Positions 8,374-15,747 of a stretch of DNA of 64,000 nucleotides are shown piece by piece; positions within the stretch are counted from its first letter, which is position 1, and the number at the start of each line of letters is the position of its first letter. This stretch comes from a virus, in the IMG/VR virus record IMGVR_UViG_3300037294_000266, positions 62,001-126,000 of that record, one strand, 5' to 3'. The translations under genes were made by a program, and so were the position numbers. Under the pieces are notes generated by a model. That model saw only the letters and a program-made list of their open reading frames with translations. It had not been told where the DNA came from and searched no databases.

Positions 8374-8850
8374 TTATAACGTAGTGACAGTGATCTTTCC
8401 AATGTCTAACGTCGCTTCAAAATCACGATGCCAGAGTTTATGGAATTCGGCTTTCTTAGAAATCATGGAGAGTAAGTAACATGCATACGCACGCTCTGCA
8501 CTTCCCATGTCACTTCGCTCAATTCCAAACATGCCGTTATTGCGAGTCACAAGAACCGTTCTAAGGAATGTATTCCGTAACTCAAACGTAAGCTTTATGA
8601 CGTCGTGTTCGAGGAGCAGCGGTGAAATGTCCTGACCGTCCAAGTGCTTCCACATGGAATTCAAGACAGGACCTGCTCGACACACCTTACCTTTATATCC
8701 ACCCAACCAGGTCGATGCAATGTGCAGTTCGCTTAATAACACCTGCTCTGCTAGACGCCCTGGACTGTAGATACACTGACCACTTGGATCAAACCCAATG
8801 CATTTGAACACTCGGTTAAGTCGCTTGAAGAATTCTTCACGATCGTCCAT
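8374..8850 (-). CDS. Hypothetical protein, 158 aa
   Basis: An unrecognised protein with a helical pattern and several Cys residues. The start at 8850 follows GAGGACCTGAC and lies one base beyond the upstream stop. Longer forms would overlap the upstream coding sequence. It ends an operon at the perfect palindrome. Confidence 0.7.
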   Translation of the reverse strand: MDDREEFFKRLNRVFKCIGFDPSGQCIYSPGRLAEQVLLSELHIASTWLGGYKGKVCRAGPVLNSMWKHLDGQDISPLLLEHDVIKLTFELRNTFLRTVLVTRNNGMFGIERSDMGSAERAYACYLLSMISKKAEFHKLWHRDFEATLDIGKITVTTL

Positions 8851-8851
8851 G

Positions 8852-9064
8852 TCAGGTCCTCGGGATCTTGACAACGATAATGACATCGTCGTCAGTGGTC
8901 TCCACGGTGGTAGTTGAACTCATCTCGAGACGCAGCTGAGCCAGGTTCATGGCAATGTTGCAGACGACATCGTGAGCGTCGGTCTGTTCTTCTAGACCAG
9001 CGTCCTCAATGAGAACTTCAACCAGTTCATCTACATTGCCATCGATGCACAGTACCGTACTCAT
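8852..9064 (-). CDS. Small acidic protein, 70 aa
   Basis: A strongly acidic protein ending in a beta segment (DDDVIIVVKIPRT). The ATG at 9064 overlaps the stop of the Tat lipoprotein gene (ATGA) after GGATGGAATTC, so the two are coupled. There is no known family; size and charge would fit an inhibitor or DNA mimic, but nothing shows this. Confidence 0.65.
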   Translation of the reverse strand: MSTVLCIDGNVDELVEVLIEDAGLEEQTDAHDVVCNIAMNLAQLRLEMSSTTTVETTDDDVIIVVKIPRT

Positions 9065-9294
9065 GAATTCCATCCGTTTGGCAAGCATCGAGTAAGAGCC
9101 TGTTGAAATTCTCCATCTATCGCCAACGCATTGGCAATTTCAGTGAGTGTATCAAGAGAGCCAGGCATGTCCAGACCCCCTGCTACCATTTCAGGACCCG
9201 ATGATTTAATTACAGGGACTGTGACGCCGCAGGCTGGGAGGACACTGGCAACGGTTCCAATTCCAACCATTCTAAGAAAGTTTCTACGGTACAT
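9061..9294 (-). CDS. Small lipoprotein with twin-arginine signal
   Basis: A protein of 77 residues. The N-terminus MYRRNFLRMVGIG has the twin-arginine (RRxFLR) motif. A moderately hydrophobic stretch and a lipobox ending at Cys (VLPAC, residue 22) follow. A Tat-exported, lipid-anchored product with about 55 mature residues and one further Cys is predicted. The start at 9294 has AAGGGG upstream. Phage-encoded Tat lipoproteins are unusual. An outer- or inner-membrane role such as superinfection exclusion is inference. Confidence 0.72.
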   Translation of the reverse strand: MYRRNFLRMVGIGTVASVLPACGVTVPVIKSSGPEMVAGGLDMPGSLDTLTEIANALAIDGEFQQALTRCLPNGWNS

Positions 9295-9634
9295 GAATAA
9301 CCCCTTCGTTGTCAATGTTCACTTCATCGCCATACACAGATCCAACGATACCACGACAGAACCATACCAAGATACTGCCGGCGCGACCATCGACTTCATC
9401 ACGCCAGTTAGGCCCTAGTTGTTCGATAAGCCATGAGGTTGTCTCTCGCCAGTGCTTGTCAATCAACACCCCACATTGAGCCCAGTCACGATCGGGTCGG
9501 AAGTATTCTCGATGTCCGGCGACCATCACACGCTTGCCAATGCCATATTCTGGCGGGACAACAGTGAATGTGTAGCCGAGTGCTTTTGCAAGCATGATGC
9601 GCAATGGCAGGTCTTCTAAATCAGTTGTTTTCAT
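9284..9634 (-). CDS. NinX-like (DUF2591-type) protein
   Basis: A protein of 116 residues. The pattern LRIMLAKALG near the N-terminus, then FRPDRDWAQCGVLID in the middle and a closing helix GSILVWFCR resembles small phage proteins of the NinX/DUF2591 kind, whose function is unknown. The similarity is by eye and partial. Eleven bases overlap the lipoprotein gene downstream. Confidence 0.55.
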   Translation of the reverse strand: MKTTDLEDLPLRIMLAKALGYTFTVVPPEYGIGKRVMVAGHREYFRPDRDWAQCGVLIDKHWRETTSWLIEQLGPNWRDEVDGRAGSILVWFCRGIVGSVYGDEVNIDNEGVIHVP

Positions 9635-9939
9635 ATTGACGCCTCGTATCCAGCTGGTAGTTCGTCAATAATCTTGGCCATTGATAGAGCAGACATGGAA
9701 TAATTAGACTTAAAACCAATCAGTCTAACGATTACACGGTCTTCCAATGACAAGGCGATCACATGCATACCTACTTTGCGAACGCTAGGGGGGATGACGT
9801 GACAGACAACTCCATATAGGACAGGCGAATCAACGAAAGGATTGCTGTGTGGAGACAGACATTCAACAATCATCCCTTCGGTTATCGAAGTCTCATCATC
9901 TTTCCAGCTTTTTAATGTAGCTTCAACCAATGGATGCAC
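9631..9939 (-). CDS. Hypothetical protein, 102 aa
   Basis: An unrecognised beta-rich protein with no motif. GTG at 9939 is the start, with GAGGAG eight bases upstream. It is the first gene of a coupled operon (9939 down to 8374), 27 bases after a TACATTATA motif. Confidence 0.68.
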   Translation of the reverse strand: MHPLVEATLKSWKDDETSITEGMIVECLSPHSNPFVDSPVLYGVVCHVIPPSVRKVGMHVIALSLEDRVIVRLIGFKSNYSMSALSMAKIIDELPAGYEASI

Positions 9940-9965
9940 GTTATCACTCCTCGTCTATTCAATCG

Positions 9966-9974
9966 TATAATGTA
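9966..9974 (-). promoter_or_regulatory. Candidate phage promoter motif (TACATTATA)
   Basis: An identical nonamer to the one at 4651. It is placed 27 bases before the GTG start of the operon ending at 8374 and beyond the hairpin at 10004-10027. Confidence 0.5.
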
Positions 9975-10003
9975 TCTTCAAAAGAAAATTCAGCGTAGGT
10001 AGA

Positions 10004-10027
10004 GTCAGAGGGATTTCTCCCTCTGAC
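10004..10027 (-). terminator. Terminator hairpin
   Basis: A perfect 10-bp stem (GTCAGAGGGA) with a 4-base loop lies just after the stop of the leftward membrane-protein gene. The trailing sequence has only a loose T-rich stretch (AATTTTCTTTTGAAG). Confidence 0.6.
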
Positions 10028-10035
10028 ATGGCAGT

Positions 10036-10245
10036 TTACTTTGCTTTCAACTGTCGTTCGGCAAAGTCAAGAAACTTAAACCAACCGACTGCGACCATCG
10101 TAGTTACAAACAGAAATGCTTGAACCGAGATAAAACGCAACCATACCTTCACGTCGGCTGGTTCACTGGCACTTACTTCTACTTTAAAGTAGAGGATGGT
10201 GAACACAACGACCCAGATCAACAACAAAATAAATAGAATCAGCAT
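10036..10245 (-). CDS. Small membrane protein, two transmembrane segments
   Basis: A protein of 69 residues beginning MLILFILLLIW, with one hydrophobic helix at the N-terminus and a second near residues 41-58, and a basic tail. The ATG at 10245 is chosen because the longer form would begin inside the preceding hairpin. It stands as a single-gene unit between two terminators. Function unknown. Confidence 0.65.
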   Translation of the reverse strand: MLILFILLLIWVVVFTILYFKVEVSASEPADVKVWLRFISVQAFLFVTTMVAVGWFKFLDFAERQLKAK

Positions 10246-10263
10246 AACAGCCTCGTTATACAA

Positions 10264-10287
10264 CAGCCCTCCCATCAGGGAGGGCTG
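10264..10287 (-). terminator. Terminator hairpin after the periplasmic protein gene
   Basis: A 10-bp stem (CAGCCCTCCC) with loop ATCA lies 15 bases beyond the frameshifted end of the TAXI-type gene. It therefore marks the end of that transcription unit at 10303 rather than at 10439. Confidence 0.65.
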
Positions 10288-10302
10288 TATTGTGCATGTT
10301 AA

Positions 10303-10438
10303 TTAACGAACTGCTTTGAGCGTACCGTTGATGCCACGGGCGATAGCGCGCTTGACTTCACGTGCTTGTTTCTTCTCGAGGCCGTCGGTGTAGGTTTCGT
10401 TGTAGACAACCGTGGCGTTCATGCAGTAGGTGTCAGGC
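10303..10438 (-). other. Out-of-frame continuation of the TAXI-type protein
   Basis: After the stop at 10439-10441 (TGG GGG TAA) the +1 frame continues without interruption for about 45 codons to TAA at 10303. It reads KPDTYCMNATVVYNETYTDG and then a basic helix. An ATG at 10422 inside it has no ribosome binding site, so an independent gene is unlikely. A +1 frameshift, a real mutation or a sequencing error would join it to the upstream protein, pairing Cys residues on each side of the junction. Confidence 0.6.
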
Positions 10439-11182
10439 TTACCCCCAGGTGCTGGTCTTGATGCCATTGGTCATCTTCTCAGTCAGTTCACATGTGTAGT
10501 ACAACGGATTACCTGCCAGGTCTTTGGTGTCACTGAACGAGGATTCGGCGATCTCACCAACCATCAACTTAGGACCGAAGTCAGTAGTGATGTCTTTGGT
10601 AATAAAACCAGGACGACCAACGTAAAGCATGCCAGCGATGTTAACGCGAACACCGGCCTTCATGGTGTAACCTTGAGCCACGGCTTCTGCCGCCAGGTAC
10701 CAGTCGTCAAATTCAACAGGGAGTACGTCCTTGTAGTCTTTGTCAACAGCGCGGAAGTTGTCAAGCGTTACTTCAGCACCCGAGCCGGAAACAATAGCAA
10801 CCTTCTTGCTGGAGTTTTCTTTAGAGGTCATGTCAGCGAAATCACTAACACCACCAGTACCGAAGATCCAGAAGACAGCTTCAACGTGTGCATTGGTGAC
10901 TGAGATACTGCGCGGCAGACCACGGGAGACAACAGCATCGCCCTGCATGATAGCCATGTAGCAGCTACCATCAGACATCAGCTCTGCGTTCTCGATAGAA
11001 CCGCCAGTGTTGATGACTTCCAGCTCACCACCGATCTTGCGAACAATGTCGCTACCGATTTGAGAACCCAGGGCCTCGTATGCACCACCTTCACCACCCG
11101 TACAGATAGTGAGTGGTTTCAGATCAGCCAATGCGACGTTCGCCATGAACATCGTGAATACAGCAAGCAACATCTTTTTCAT
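10439..11182 (-). CDS. Periplasmic TAXI-type TRAP solute-binding protein
   Basis: A protein of 247 residues with an N-terminal signal peptide (MKKMLLAVFTMFMANVALA, cleavage before D20). The mature part opens with ICTGGEGGAYEALGSQIG and then INTGGSIENAELM and MAIMQGDAV, the ligand-site pattern of TAXI-family TRAP receptors, which are normally bacterial periplasmic binding proteins. No TRAP permease genes are nearby. The start has a strong CGAGGAAGTAAAAC site. The frame ends early at TAA (10439) and continues in +1 to 10303. Ligand unknown; the family includes glutamate and other carboxylate binders. Confidence 0.72.
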   Translation of the reverse strand: MKKMLLAVFTMFMANVALADLKPLTICTGGEGGAYEALGSQIGSDIVRKIGGELEVINTGGSIENAELMSDGSCYMAIMQGDAVVSRGLPRSISVTNAHVEAVFWIFGTGGVSDFADMTSKENSSKKVAIVSGSGAEVTLDNFRAVDKDYKDVLPVEFDDWYLAAEAVAQGYTMKAGVRVNIAGMLYVGRPGFITKDITTDFGPKLMVGEIAESSFSDTKDLAGNPLYYTCELTEKMTNGIKTSTWG

Positions 11183-11242
11183 GTTTTACTTCCTCGATTT
11201 AATGGGGTGTTGCGGTTTAAGTGAATCTAAGGGATTGACGCA

Positions 11243-11539
11243 TCAGACAGCAATTGGAGCAGAGATAGCAGCGTCGTGGACGTAATCAACCAGTTCGAAG
11301 TCATCAATGGTGAAACCGAAAATATCCTTAACATCAGGATTGATCTTCATCGTTGGCAGTGCATGCGGTGTACGGGTCAGTTGCAGATCAACCTGTTCCA
11401 CGTGGTTGCTGTAAATGTGGATGTCGCCACCCGTCCAGATGAACTCGCCAGGAACCATGTTAGTAGCCTGAGCCACCATCATGACCAGTAATGCGTAGCT
11501 GGCGATGTTAAACGGAACTCCCAAGAAGACGTCACAACT
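11243..11539 (-). CDS. thyA: Thymidylate synthase, exon 2
   Basis: The C-terminal 98 residues of thymidylate synthase: [18 protein letters not shown], the [15 protein letters not shown] motif that holds dUMP, and the closing AAISAPIAV that caps the folate site. There is no start codon of its own; an ATG two codons into the open frame is the last base pair of intron sequence. It is joined to exon 1 (12626-13726) by splicing at CGT|AGT, giving the conserved QRSCDV. The total product is about 465 residues. Confidence 0.92.
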   Translation of the reverse strand, partial: SCDVFLGVPFNIASYALLVMMVAQATNMVPGEFIWTGGDIHIYSNHVEQVDLQLTRTPHALPTMKINPDVKDIFGFTIDDFELVDYVHDAAISAPIAV

Positions 11540-12625
11540 CATTATATTCAGTTAGGTTCGTTAATCCTAACCCGCCTCTCAGTAGCAGGCAGCTGCATGT
11601 CGCCATGCAGAGTAGACTATATCACACTCCACTTCCATGTGGAGTCCTCCCATTTCGAGTCCACTTGGACCCTACAATACTCGGTTCGCCATTATCATCA
11701 ATGTGGCGCCTTTCTTTAGTCGTTGGGCCTTACCGTAGTCCGTATCCACTGTATTTTGGGTTCTTGCTTTTGATCCTGTAATGGATCGTAGGAACTGGAA
11801 TTCCTAACTGCCGGCCTGCCTCGGCCAGCGAAGGATAGACAACGCCATCTATAACCACACTGAGTGTGTTTGGCGGTATATTTCCTTTACGGGCTTCTGA
11901 CAACTTTGCGCGAGTTTCGAGGGTGTGACTACGGCCAAAGAACGGGTTACTTTCACCAGTCCTTGCAGATGCTATTTCAGAAAGTCGTTTTCGAGTCTCT
12001 TCTGATCTAACACTACCTGTAGCGTAACTGTTTCCTCGTTGAATATCGGATAAACGAGCAATGACTTCAGCAGTATGACTGCGCCCAAACATTCCGTTTG
12101 ATTCGCCTTGCCTTCCGTACACCTGTACTCGTTCTTCTTCCGTCATTCTTTCCAGCCGTAATCTAAGAGAATCACCTATCCGAGAAATTATATCTTCTCG
12201 ATCAGGATGTCTCGTTAGATTATCGCCACCGATAGCCTGCGTACCGATATTGAGGCACTTCTTATTAAAAGTACCGCGACGGATTAAATGATCTTCGCAC
12301 TTGTAAGCTTCTTCCCTAGAATCGTACTCTTGGATAGATGCTCGCATTTCATGGCCAGCGTCAAATAGCTGCTGAAGTAACTGGTTATGATGAGTCCCAT
12401 TATAGAGCTCTCGCTCATGCCGGTCTAATCGCTTGTCCAGTTCACCAGTGCTACCGACGTAGTAACTTCCAGTATTCAAATCAGTGATTACGTATGTGTA
12501 GTACATTGTCGTCTCCTTTGGATAGGAAACGGACTACGGCTTTAGCAACGGATTGTCTCTTAGAGAGTTCCCCGTTTTAGAGAGGTTTTCAAGATAGCTT
12601 ACGCTATCAGGGCGCAGTTTGATTT
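11540..12625 (-). other. Group I intron in thyA, with internal endonuclease gene
   Basis: A 1086-base intron. The 5' exon ends in T (CAGCGT) and the intron ends in G, as group I splicing requires. The 5' part contains AAACGGGGAAC followed by CTCTCTAAGAGACAATCC, which as I remember it is nearly the P4/P5 region of the T4 td intron. The 3' part contains the R element AACGACTAAAG (complement of 11695-11705) and the S element GATATAGTCTA (near 11612-11622), which pair to form P7. The endonuclease ORF lies between the two halves of the core, as in td. Confidence 0.88.
11730..12506 (-). CDS. GIY-YIG homing endonuclease (I-TevI-like)
   Basis: A protein of 258 residues. The GIY-YIG nuclease domain lies at the N-terminus (TYVITDLNTGSYYVGST, then R25/R28/H29 and a distal Glu). 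Two NUMOD3-type repeats follow (ESNGMFGRSHT and ESNPFFGRSHT, about 135-205). The protein ends in a C-terminal helix-turn-helix DNA-binding segment (SLAEAGRQLGIPVPTIHYRI). The start follows AAAGGAGACGACA. It should cut intronless thyA alleles at the insertion site and drive intron homing. Confidence 0.93.
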   Translation of the reverse strand: MYYTYVITDLNTGSYYVGSTGELDKRLDRHERELYNGTHHNQLLQQLFDAGHEMRASIQEYDSREEAYKCEDHLIRRGTFNKKCLNIGTQAIGGDNLTRHPDREDIISRIGDSLRLRLERMTEEERVQVYGRQGESNGMFGRSHTAEVIARLSDIQRGNSYATGSVRSEETRKRLSEIASARTGESNPFFGRSHTLETRAKLSEARKGNIPPNTLSVVIDGVVYPSLAEAGRQLGIPVPTIHYRIKSKNPKYSGYGLR

Positions 12626-13726
12626 ACGCTGGTAGAGCTGACAATAGAGACGCCGTTCTGGAACACCCAGTTCATTCAAGACCAGTGTTGCATTGACAAT
12701 TCCGCCCTGAGGGTCTTCACCTACTACGAAGCCTTTCTTCTTAGCAAGTTCTTGACGTTCTTCAAACGACAACGGAGCCGTGTAGAACTGGAACAGGCAG
12801 TGACATGGCGGTAAAGCCATCTGATCCACTTCAGCAGGGTTCCAGGCACTGACGATCAACCGCCGGCTGTCTGGGTTGTTCTTGAGCTGATTGATCAAGT
12901 TGGCGATCTGATCAATGGCCGGATTGATAACTTTAGCCACCCGCCGTTCTTTTGGAACGCCAAGACGATCGAAGGTTTCCGATAGGTTCTTCAACGCCTC
13001 GTTGCGCTCAGGACCGCTTGGTTTGACATACGCCTTACCAAGGAGTTCGAAGTAATCGTCGTGCTGATTGGCTTCGACACAGCGTTCGTAGATCGACAGG
13101 TTTTCACCCAACTTCACCATCTGAGGGTTTGGCCAAGAGCGCCACTGACTACCGTAGACAGGACCGAGTTCACCAGCGATCAGTTTCTTAGTTTCGATGC
13201 CGTAGAACTCAGCAATGTGCTTGTACGCATATGCCTGAGCCTGGGGTTCAGTCTCGTGATTGTCGAAGGCTTCTTTCTTACAGCGATTGTAGAAGTCCTC
13301 AGTCACAAGGAACAGTACGGCAGGATTGCTCTCAGGCCCTAGCATCTCAAATGAGATGTCGACTGGTTGATCGGCATGTTCGATTCCAGCCAGCCGGTCG
13401 GCTTTGAAGCGCTTTTTGATGCCGGTATGAAGTTCGGAAATGGTCAGATCTTGCCATTCTTCCGTACCTTCTTTGATCCACTCGTCCCAGATGGAGACGC
13501 CGTTTTCCTTCAGGTAACGGATGTTGGTCTCACCTTTAAGGAACCACAGGAGTTCGTGGATGATGGACTTCAGGTGGGTCTTCTTGGTCGTAACCAATGG
13601 AAATCCGTCAGACAGATCAAAACGCATCTGGTGACCGAAGATGGAGTACGTCCCTGTCCCGGTTCGGTCTTGCTTATACCTGCCGGTTTCACGGATGATG
13701 CGGAGGAGATCAAGATACTGTTTCAT
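12626..13726 (-). CDS. thyA: Thymidylate synthase, exon 1
   Basis: The first 367 residues of ThyA; the open frame runs on to 12599 through 9 intron codons. Conserved blocks are present: the DRTGTGTYSIFGHQMRF substrate loop, KSIIHELLWFLKGETNI, GPVYGSQWRSWP, PDSRRLIVSAWNP and the catalytic Cys in LPPCHCLFQFY. Compared with the 264-residue E. coli enzyme there are three extra blocks, roughly 105 residues after WDEW, 75 after SWPNP and 40 after CLFQFY. They are lineage-specific and of unknown role. The gene makes dTMP and pairs with the Tmk gene at 22673. Confidence 0.93.
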
Positions 13727-13735
13727 GCTGTTTCC

Positions 13736-13972
13736 TTATTTGAAGAACACTTGGCATGAACGCCCGGTGAACTTGGCTTCGGTAAGGTAAATTTCATTAC
13801 CATTAACTTGCTTGGTCAAGACACGGCAAGCAGACGTTTCCATTACAACGGTGGGGTTATCAGGCACAGTCGTGACGCGTGTATCTACCACTTGTTTGTG
13901 CTGCATGAACGCGAAGAAAAGAGCCAGTACAACGACGATGACGATTAAGGCTGCCGTGACAACTGTTTTCAT
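13736..13972 (-). CDS. Small membrane-anchored protein, 78 aa
   Basis: An N-terminal hydrophobic helix (TAALIVIVVVLALFFAFM) is followed by a polar domain of about 50 residues with two Cys that could form a disulfide outside the membrane. The start follows GAGGAGACATC. It lies nine bases upstream of thyA exon 1 and is coupled to the gene before it. Function unknown. Confidence 0.68.
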   Translation of the reverse strand: MKTVVTAALIVIVVVLALFFAFMQHKQVVDTRVTTVPDNPTVVMETSACRVLTKQVNGNEIYLTEAKFTGRSCQVFFK

Positions 13973-14316
13973 GATGTCTCCTCAACTGCACTTGGGTTGA
14001 AAGAGATGACGCCGGTAGGGCCAGCAATGTCACGCAGGTTCATGTACGTATCGACACTGAGCTGCACCAGAATGACATCGGTCAAGAACACGTTGCCGGT
14101 ATTCATCAGGGAGGTGACGTTGTCCTCAATCAGTCCATTGACTAAACGAGGTATTTTCTCGCCCAGCAGACCAACATCCTCACGGATAACATCAATCACC
14201 TCAGCTGAGATACGGATGAAATTCCAGAGTGATTTGAGATCACGACCGGTCTGAGTATCGTAATGGGCGATGATCTCATTAGCCTTAATCTTGTTAACTG
14301 CGATGATAACCTGCAT
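13969..14316 (-). CDS. Hypothetical protein, 115 aa
   Basis: An unrecognised helical protein. The ATG at 14316 overlaps the upstream stop (TGATG) after GGAGAACTT; the TTG one codon earlier is less likely. Its own end overlaps the membrane-protein start by four bases, so four genes here form a coupled chain. Confidence 0.66.
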   Translation of the reverse strand: MQVIIAVNKIKANEIIAHYDTQTGRDLKSLWNFIRISAEVIDVIREDVGLLGEKIPRLVNGLIEDNVTSLMNTGNVFLTDVILVQLSVDTYMNLRDIAGPTGVISFNPSAVEETS

Positions 14317-14660
14317 CAAAGTTCTCCAGGTTCAAGATGATCGTCGCCGGTACTTTTCTCAGCACTGCGTCCGCTTGAATTGAGTCTGAAACGCTCGGCT
14401 GCTCCAGAGTCAATGAACTCCTTGTACTCGACCAGTTCTTTATAGCTGTTCTTCAAACCTTCCAGCCCACAGTAAATGATTTCACGGTGGCCTGAACCAA
14501 ATCCGGATTCGGAAGCACACCAGTCATCATCATTGTGTTTAACACCCCGGCCGATATCGGCAAACGAGACAGTCTTCCAGAGACCTCGTCCCGTTTCAAT
14601 AGCCAGGGCTGTAATGGCCGTTTTGAGTTCATCGACTGTTTCAGGGACTTTGCTCTCCAT
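14316..14660 (-). CDS. Hypothetical protein, 114 aa
   Basis: An unrecognised protein with one Trp-Cys-rich segment (DDDWCASESGFGSGHREI). Two adjacent ATG codons (14663, 14660) follow GGAGGG; the second has better spacing. It starts on the stop codon of the TacA-like gene, so the two are translationally coupled. Confidence 0.66.
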   Translation of the reverse strand: MESKVPETVDELKTAITALAIETGRGLWKTVSFADIGRGVKHNDDDWCASESGFGSGHREIIYCGLEGLKNSYKELVEYKEFIDSGAAERFRLNSSGRSAEKSTGDDHLEPGEL

Positions 14661-15088
14661 CATTCCCTCCAACGTGGCTTTCGAGCCAGTAAATCAATGA
14701 GCGCTTGATTCGGCTTGGCATCTGCATTATCAGTAAGAGCGGTAAGTCGATCAAACGCCTCGGGAGACAATTCGATCCGTTCGGCACGGATACTGAACAG
14801 AGTTAATTTATCCTCACGTTCTACTTCACGCTTCAGCAGCCGAGAAGCAATGTCACGCGCTTCCTTAGGAATGCCCACGGTATCTGGACGTTCGCCGGTT
14901 TGCCACGCTTCCTGATCGAGGAGATTTGGAGACTCTTGATGATTGTCGTACAGTACCGCCAGCATTGTATAAATACCGGTCGTAGCACGATCTTTAAGAA
15001 GGTCTTCAGGGAGGATGTACTGATCATCAACACCTTCAGATTTCAACTTGTTCTTGTACAATTGATACAGTTCAGAGAAATCACTCAT
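14660..15088 (-). CDS. Protein ending in a TacA-like (DUF1778) antitoxin segment
   Basis: A protein of 142 residues. The last 40 residues (RIELSPEAFDRLTALTDN, then NQALIDLLARKPRW) closely resemble the toxin-neutralising tail of TacA-type antitoxins, which wraps GNAT toxins such as TacT; the LLARKPxW ending is the most telling part. The N-terminal 100 residues are helical and charged, and I see no clear ribbon-helix-helix domain. There is no toxin gene adjacent. The ATG at 15088 overlaps the upstream stop; longer forms are rejected. A phage inhibitor of host TacT-like toxins is an inference. Confidence 0.6.
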   Translation of the reverse strand: MSDFSELYQLYKNKLKSEGVDDQYILPEDLLKDRATTGIYTMLAVLYDNHQESPNLLDQEAWQTGERPDTVGIPKEARDIASRLLKREVEREDKLTLFSIRAERIELSPEAFDRLTALTDNADAKPNQALIDLLARKPRWRE

Positions 15089-15309
15089 GCTACACCCCAC
15101 ATTTGCATCACACGTTCTACCAGTAAGTACATGGCATACGGCGGCATGATAACGGCAAACAGACACGACCAGAAACCCTTAGCCAGTACAATACCAGCGA
15201 GCCACCAGACGACAAAGATGAACAAGAATAACCCACCACCGCCAGTGACTCGTTCTACCCGGATGATGTTGGTGGTCTTGGCTGGAGCTTTGTTAGTTTC
15301 TTCGGTCAT
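15085..15309 (-). CDS. Small membrane protein, 74 aa
   Basis: A polar Thr/Lys-rich N-terminus, a Gly-rich turn, then two hydrophobic segments (LFLFIFVVWWLAGIVLA and FAVIMPPYAMYLLV). The start is uncertain: ATG 15309 or an in-frame GTG at 15318. Its stop overlaps the TacA-like gene start. Inner-membrane location is predicted; function unknown. Confidence 0.62.
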   Translation of the reverse strand: MTEETNKAPAKTTNIIRVERVTGGGGLFLFIFVVWWLAGIVLAKGFWSCLFAVIMPPYAMYLLVERVMQMWGVA

Positions 15310-15318
15310 GTCACTCAC

Positions 15319-15660
15319 TCAAAAATCTGAAATGAACGTGAAGTTATAGTCGTAAATGCGGAGACTATAACGCTTGTGATCCACTGTGTCCAGATCGAGG
15401 CCATACTTCTCACGCATGTACTGCATGTTACGCTCTCTGACCTCCTCAGACTCGTTCTCAGTAAGTTTCAGACCGTTGCGTATCGTACGGTAGAACGTGA
15501 AGAAGTCACGCGGGATTGGTGGCTCTGGAGGTCTTGCGTAGACTGGCTTATCGCGGCAATGTTCGACATAGGCTTTAATGGAAGGACATTCCTTCCAGTT
15601 TGAAAGGATAGTTGCTTCGTTATCAGGACGGACATTAATATCAAACACAGCAGACCTCAT
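15319..15660 (-). CDS. Hypothetical protein, 113 aa
   Basis: An unrecognised protein rich in Arg, Glu and Tyr, with a Pro stretch (RPPEPPIPRDFF). The ATG at 15660 has no convincing ribosome binding site, so the start is tentative. It is the first gene of the coupled run 15660-12626, preceded by an inverted repeat and a terminator. Confidence 0.62.
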   Translation of the reverse strand: MRSAVFDINVRPDNEATILSNWKECPSIKAYVEHCRDKPVYARPPEPPIPRDFFTFYRTIRNGLKLTENESEEVRERNMQYMREKYGLDLDTVDHKRYSLRIYDYNFTFISDF

Positions 15661-15667
15661 CTAGTGG

Positions 15668-15701
15668 CATGTCATAGTGACAGTTCATTCAAAATGACAT
15701 G
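15668..15701. promoter_or_regulatory. Inverted repeat upstream of 15660 operon
   Basis: CATGTCAT and ATGACATG are separated by 18 bases, ending 8 bases before the start codon of the first gene of the thyA operon. The position suits an operator or translational control element. No bound factor is known. Confidence 0.4.
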
Positions 15702-15710
15702 ACGACGGCA

Positions 15711-15742
15711 TATGGGAGAGCGGCACCTGCCGCTCTCCCATA
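15711..15742 (-). terminator. Strong terminator hairpin
   Basis: A perfect 15-bp stem (TATGGGAGAGCGGCA) with a 2-base loop, 6 bases after the stop of the gene at 15748. It separates that gene from the thyA operon. Confidence 0.72.
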
Positions 15743-15747
15743 TTTAA

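Noticed and set aside
8321-8402. Upstream extension of the NadR ORF
   Set aside because: The extension runs through a terminator palindrome, and AGAGGAATTAGC sits before the internal ATG where the adenylyltransferase motif begins.
2908-15088. Toxin-antitoxin pair of GNAT (2908) and TacA-like protein (14660)
   Set aside because: The two genes are 11 kb apart in different operons, and the GNAT does not look like a TacT-type toxin. A classical TA module is therefore not supported.
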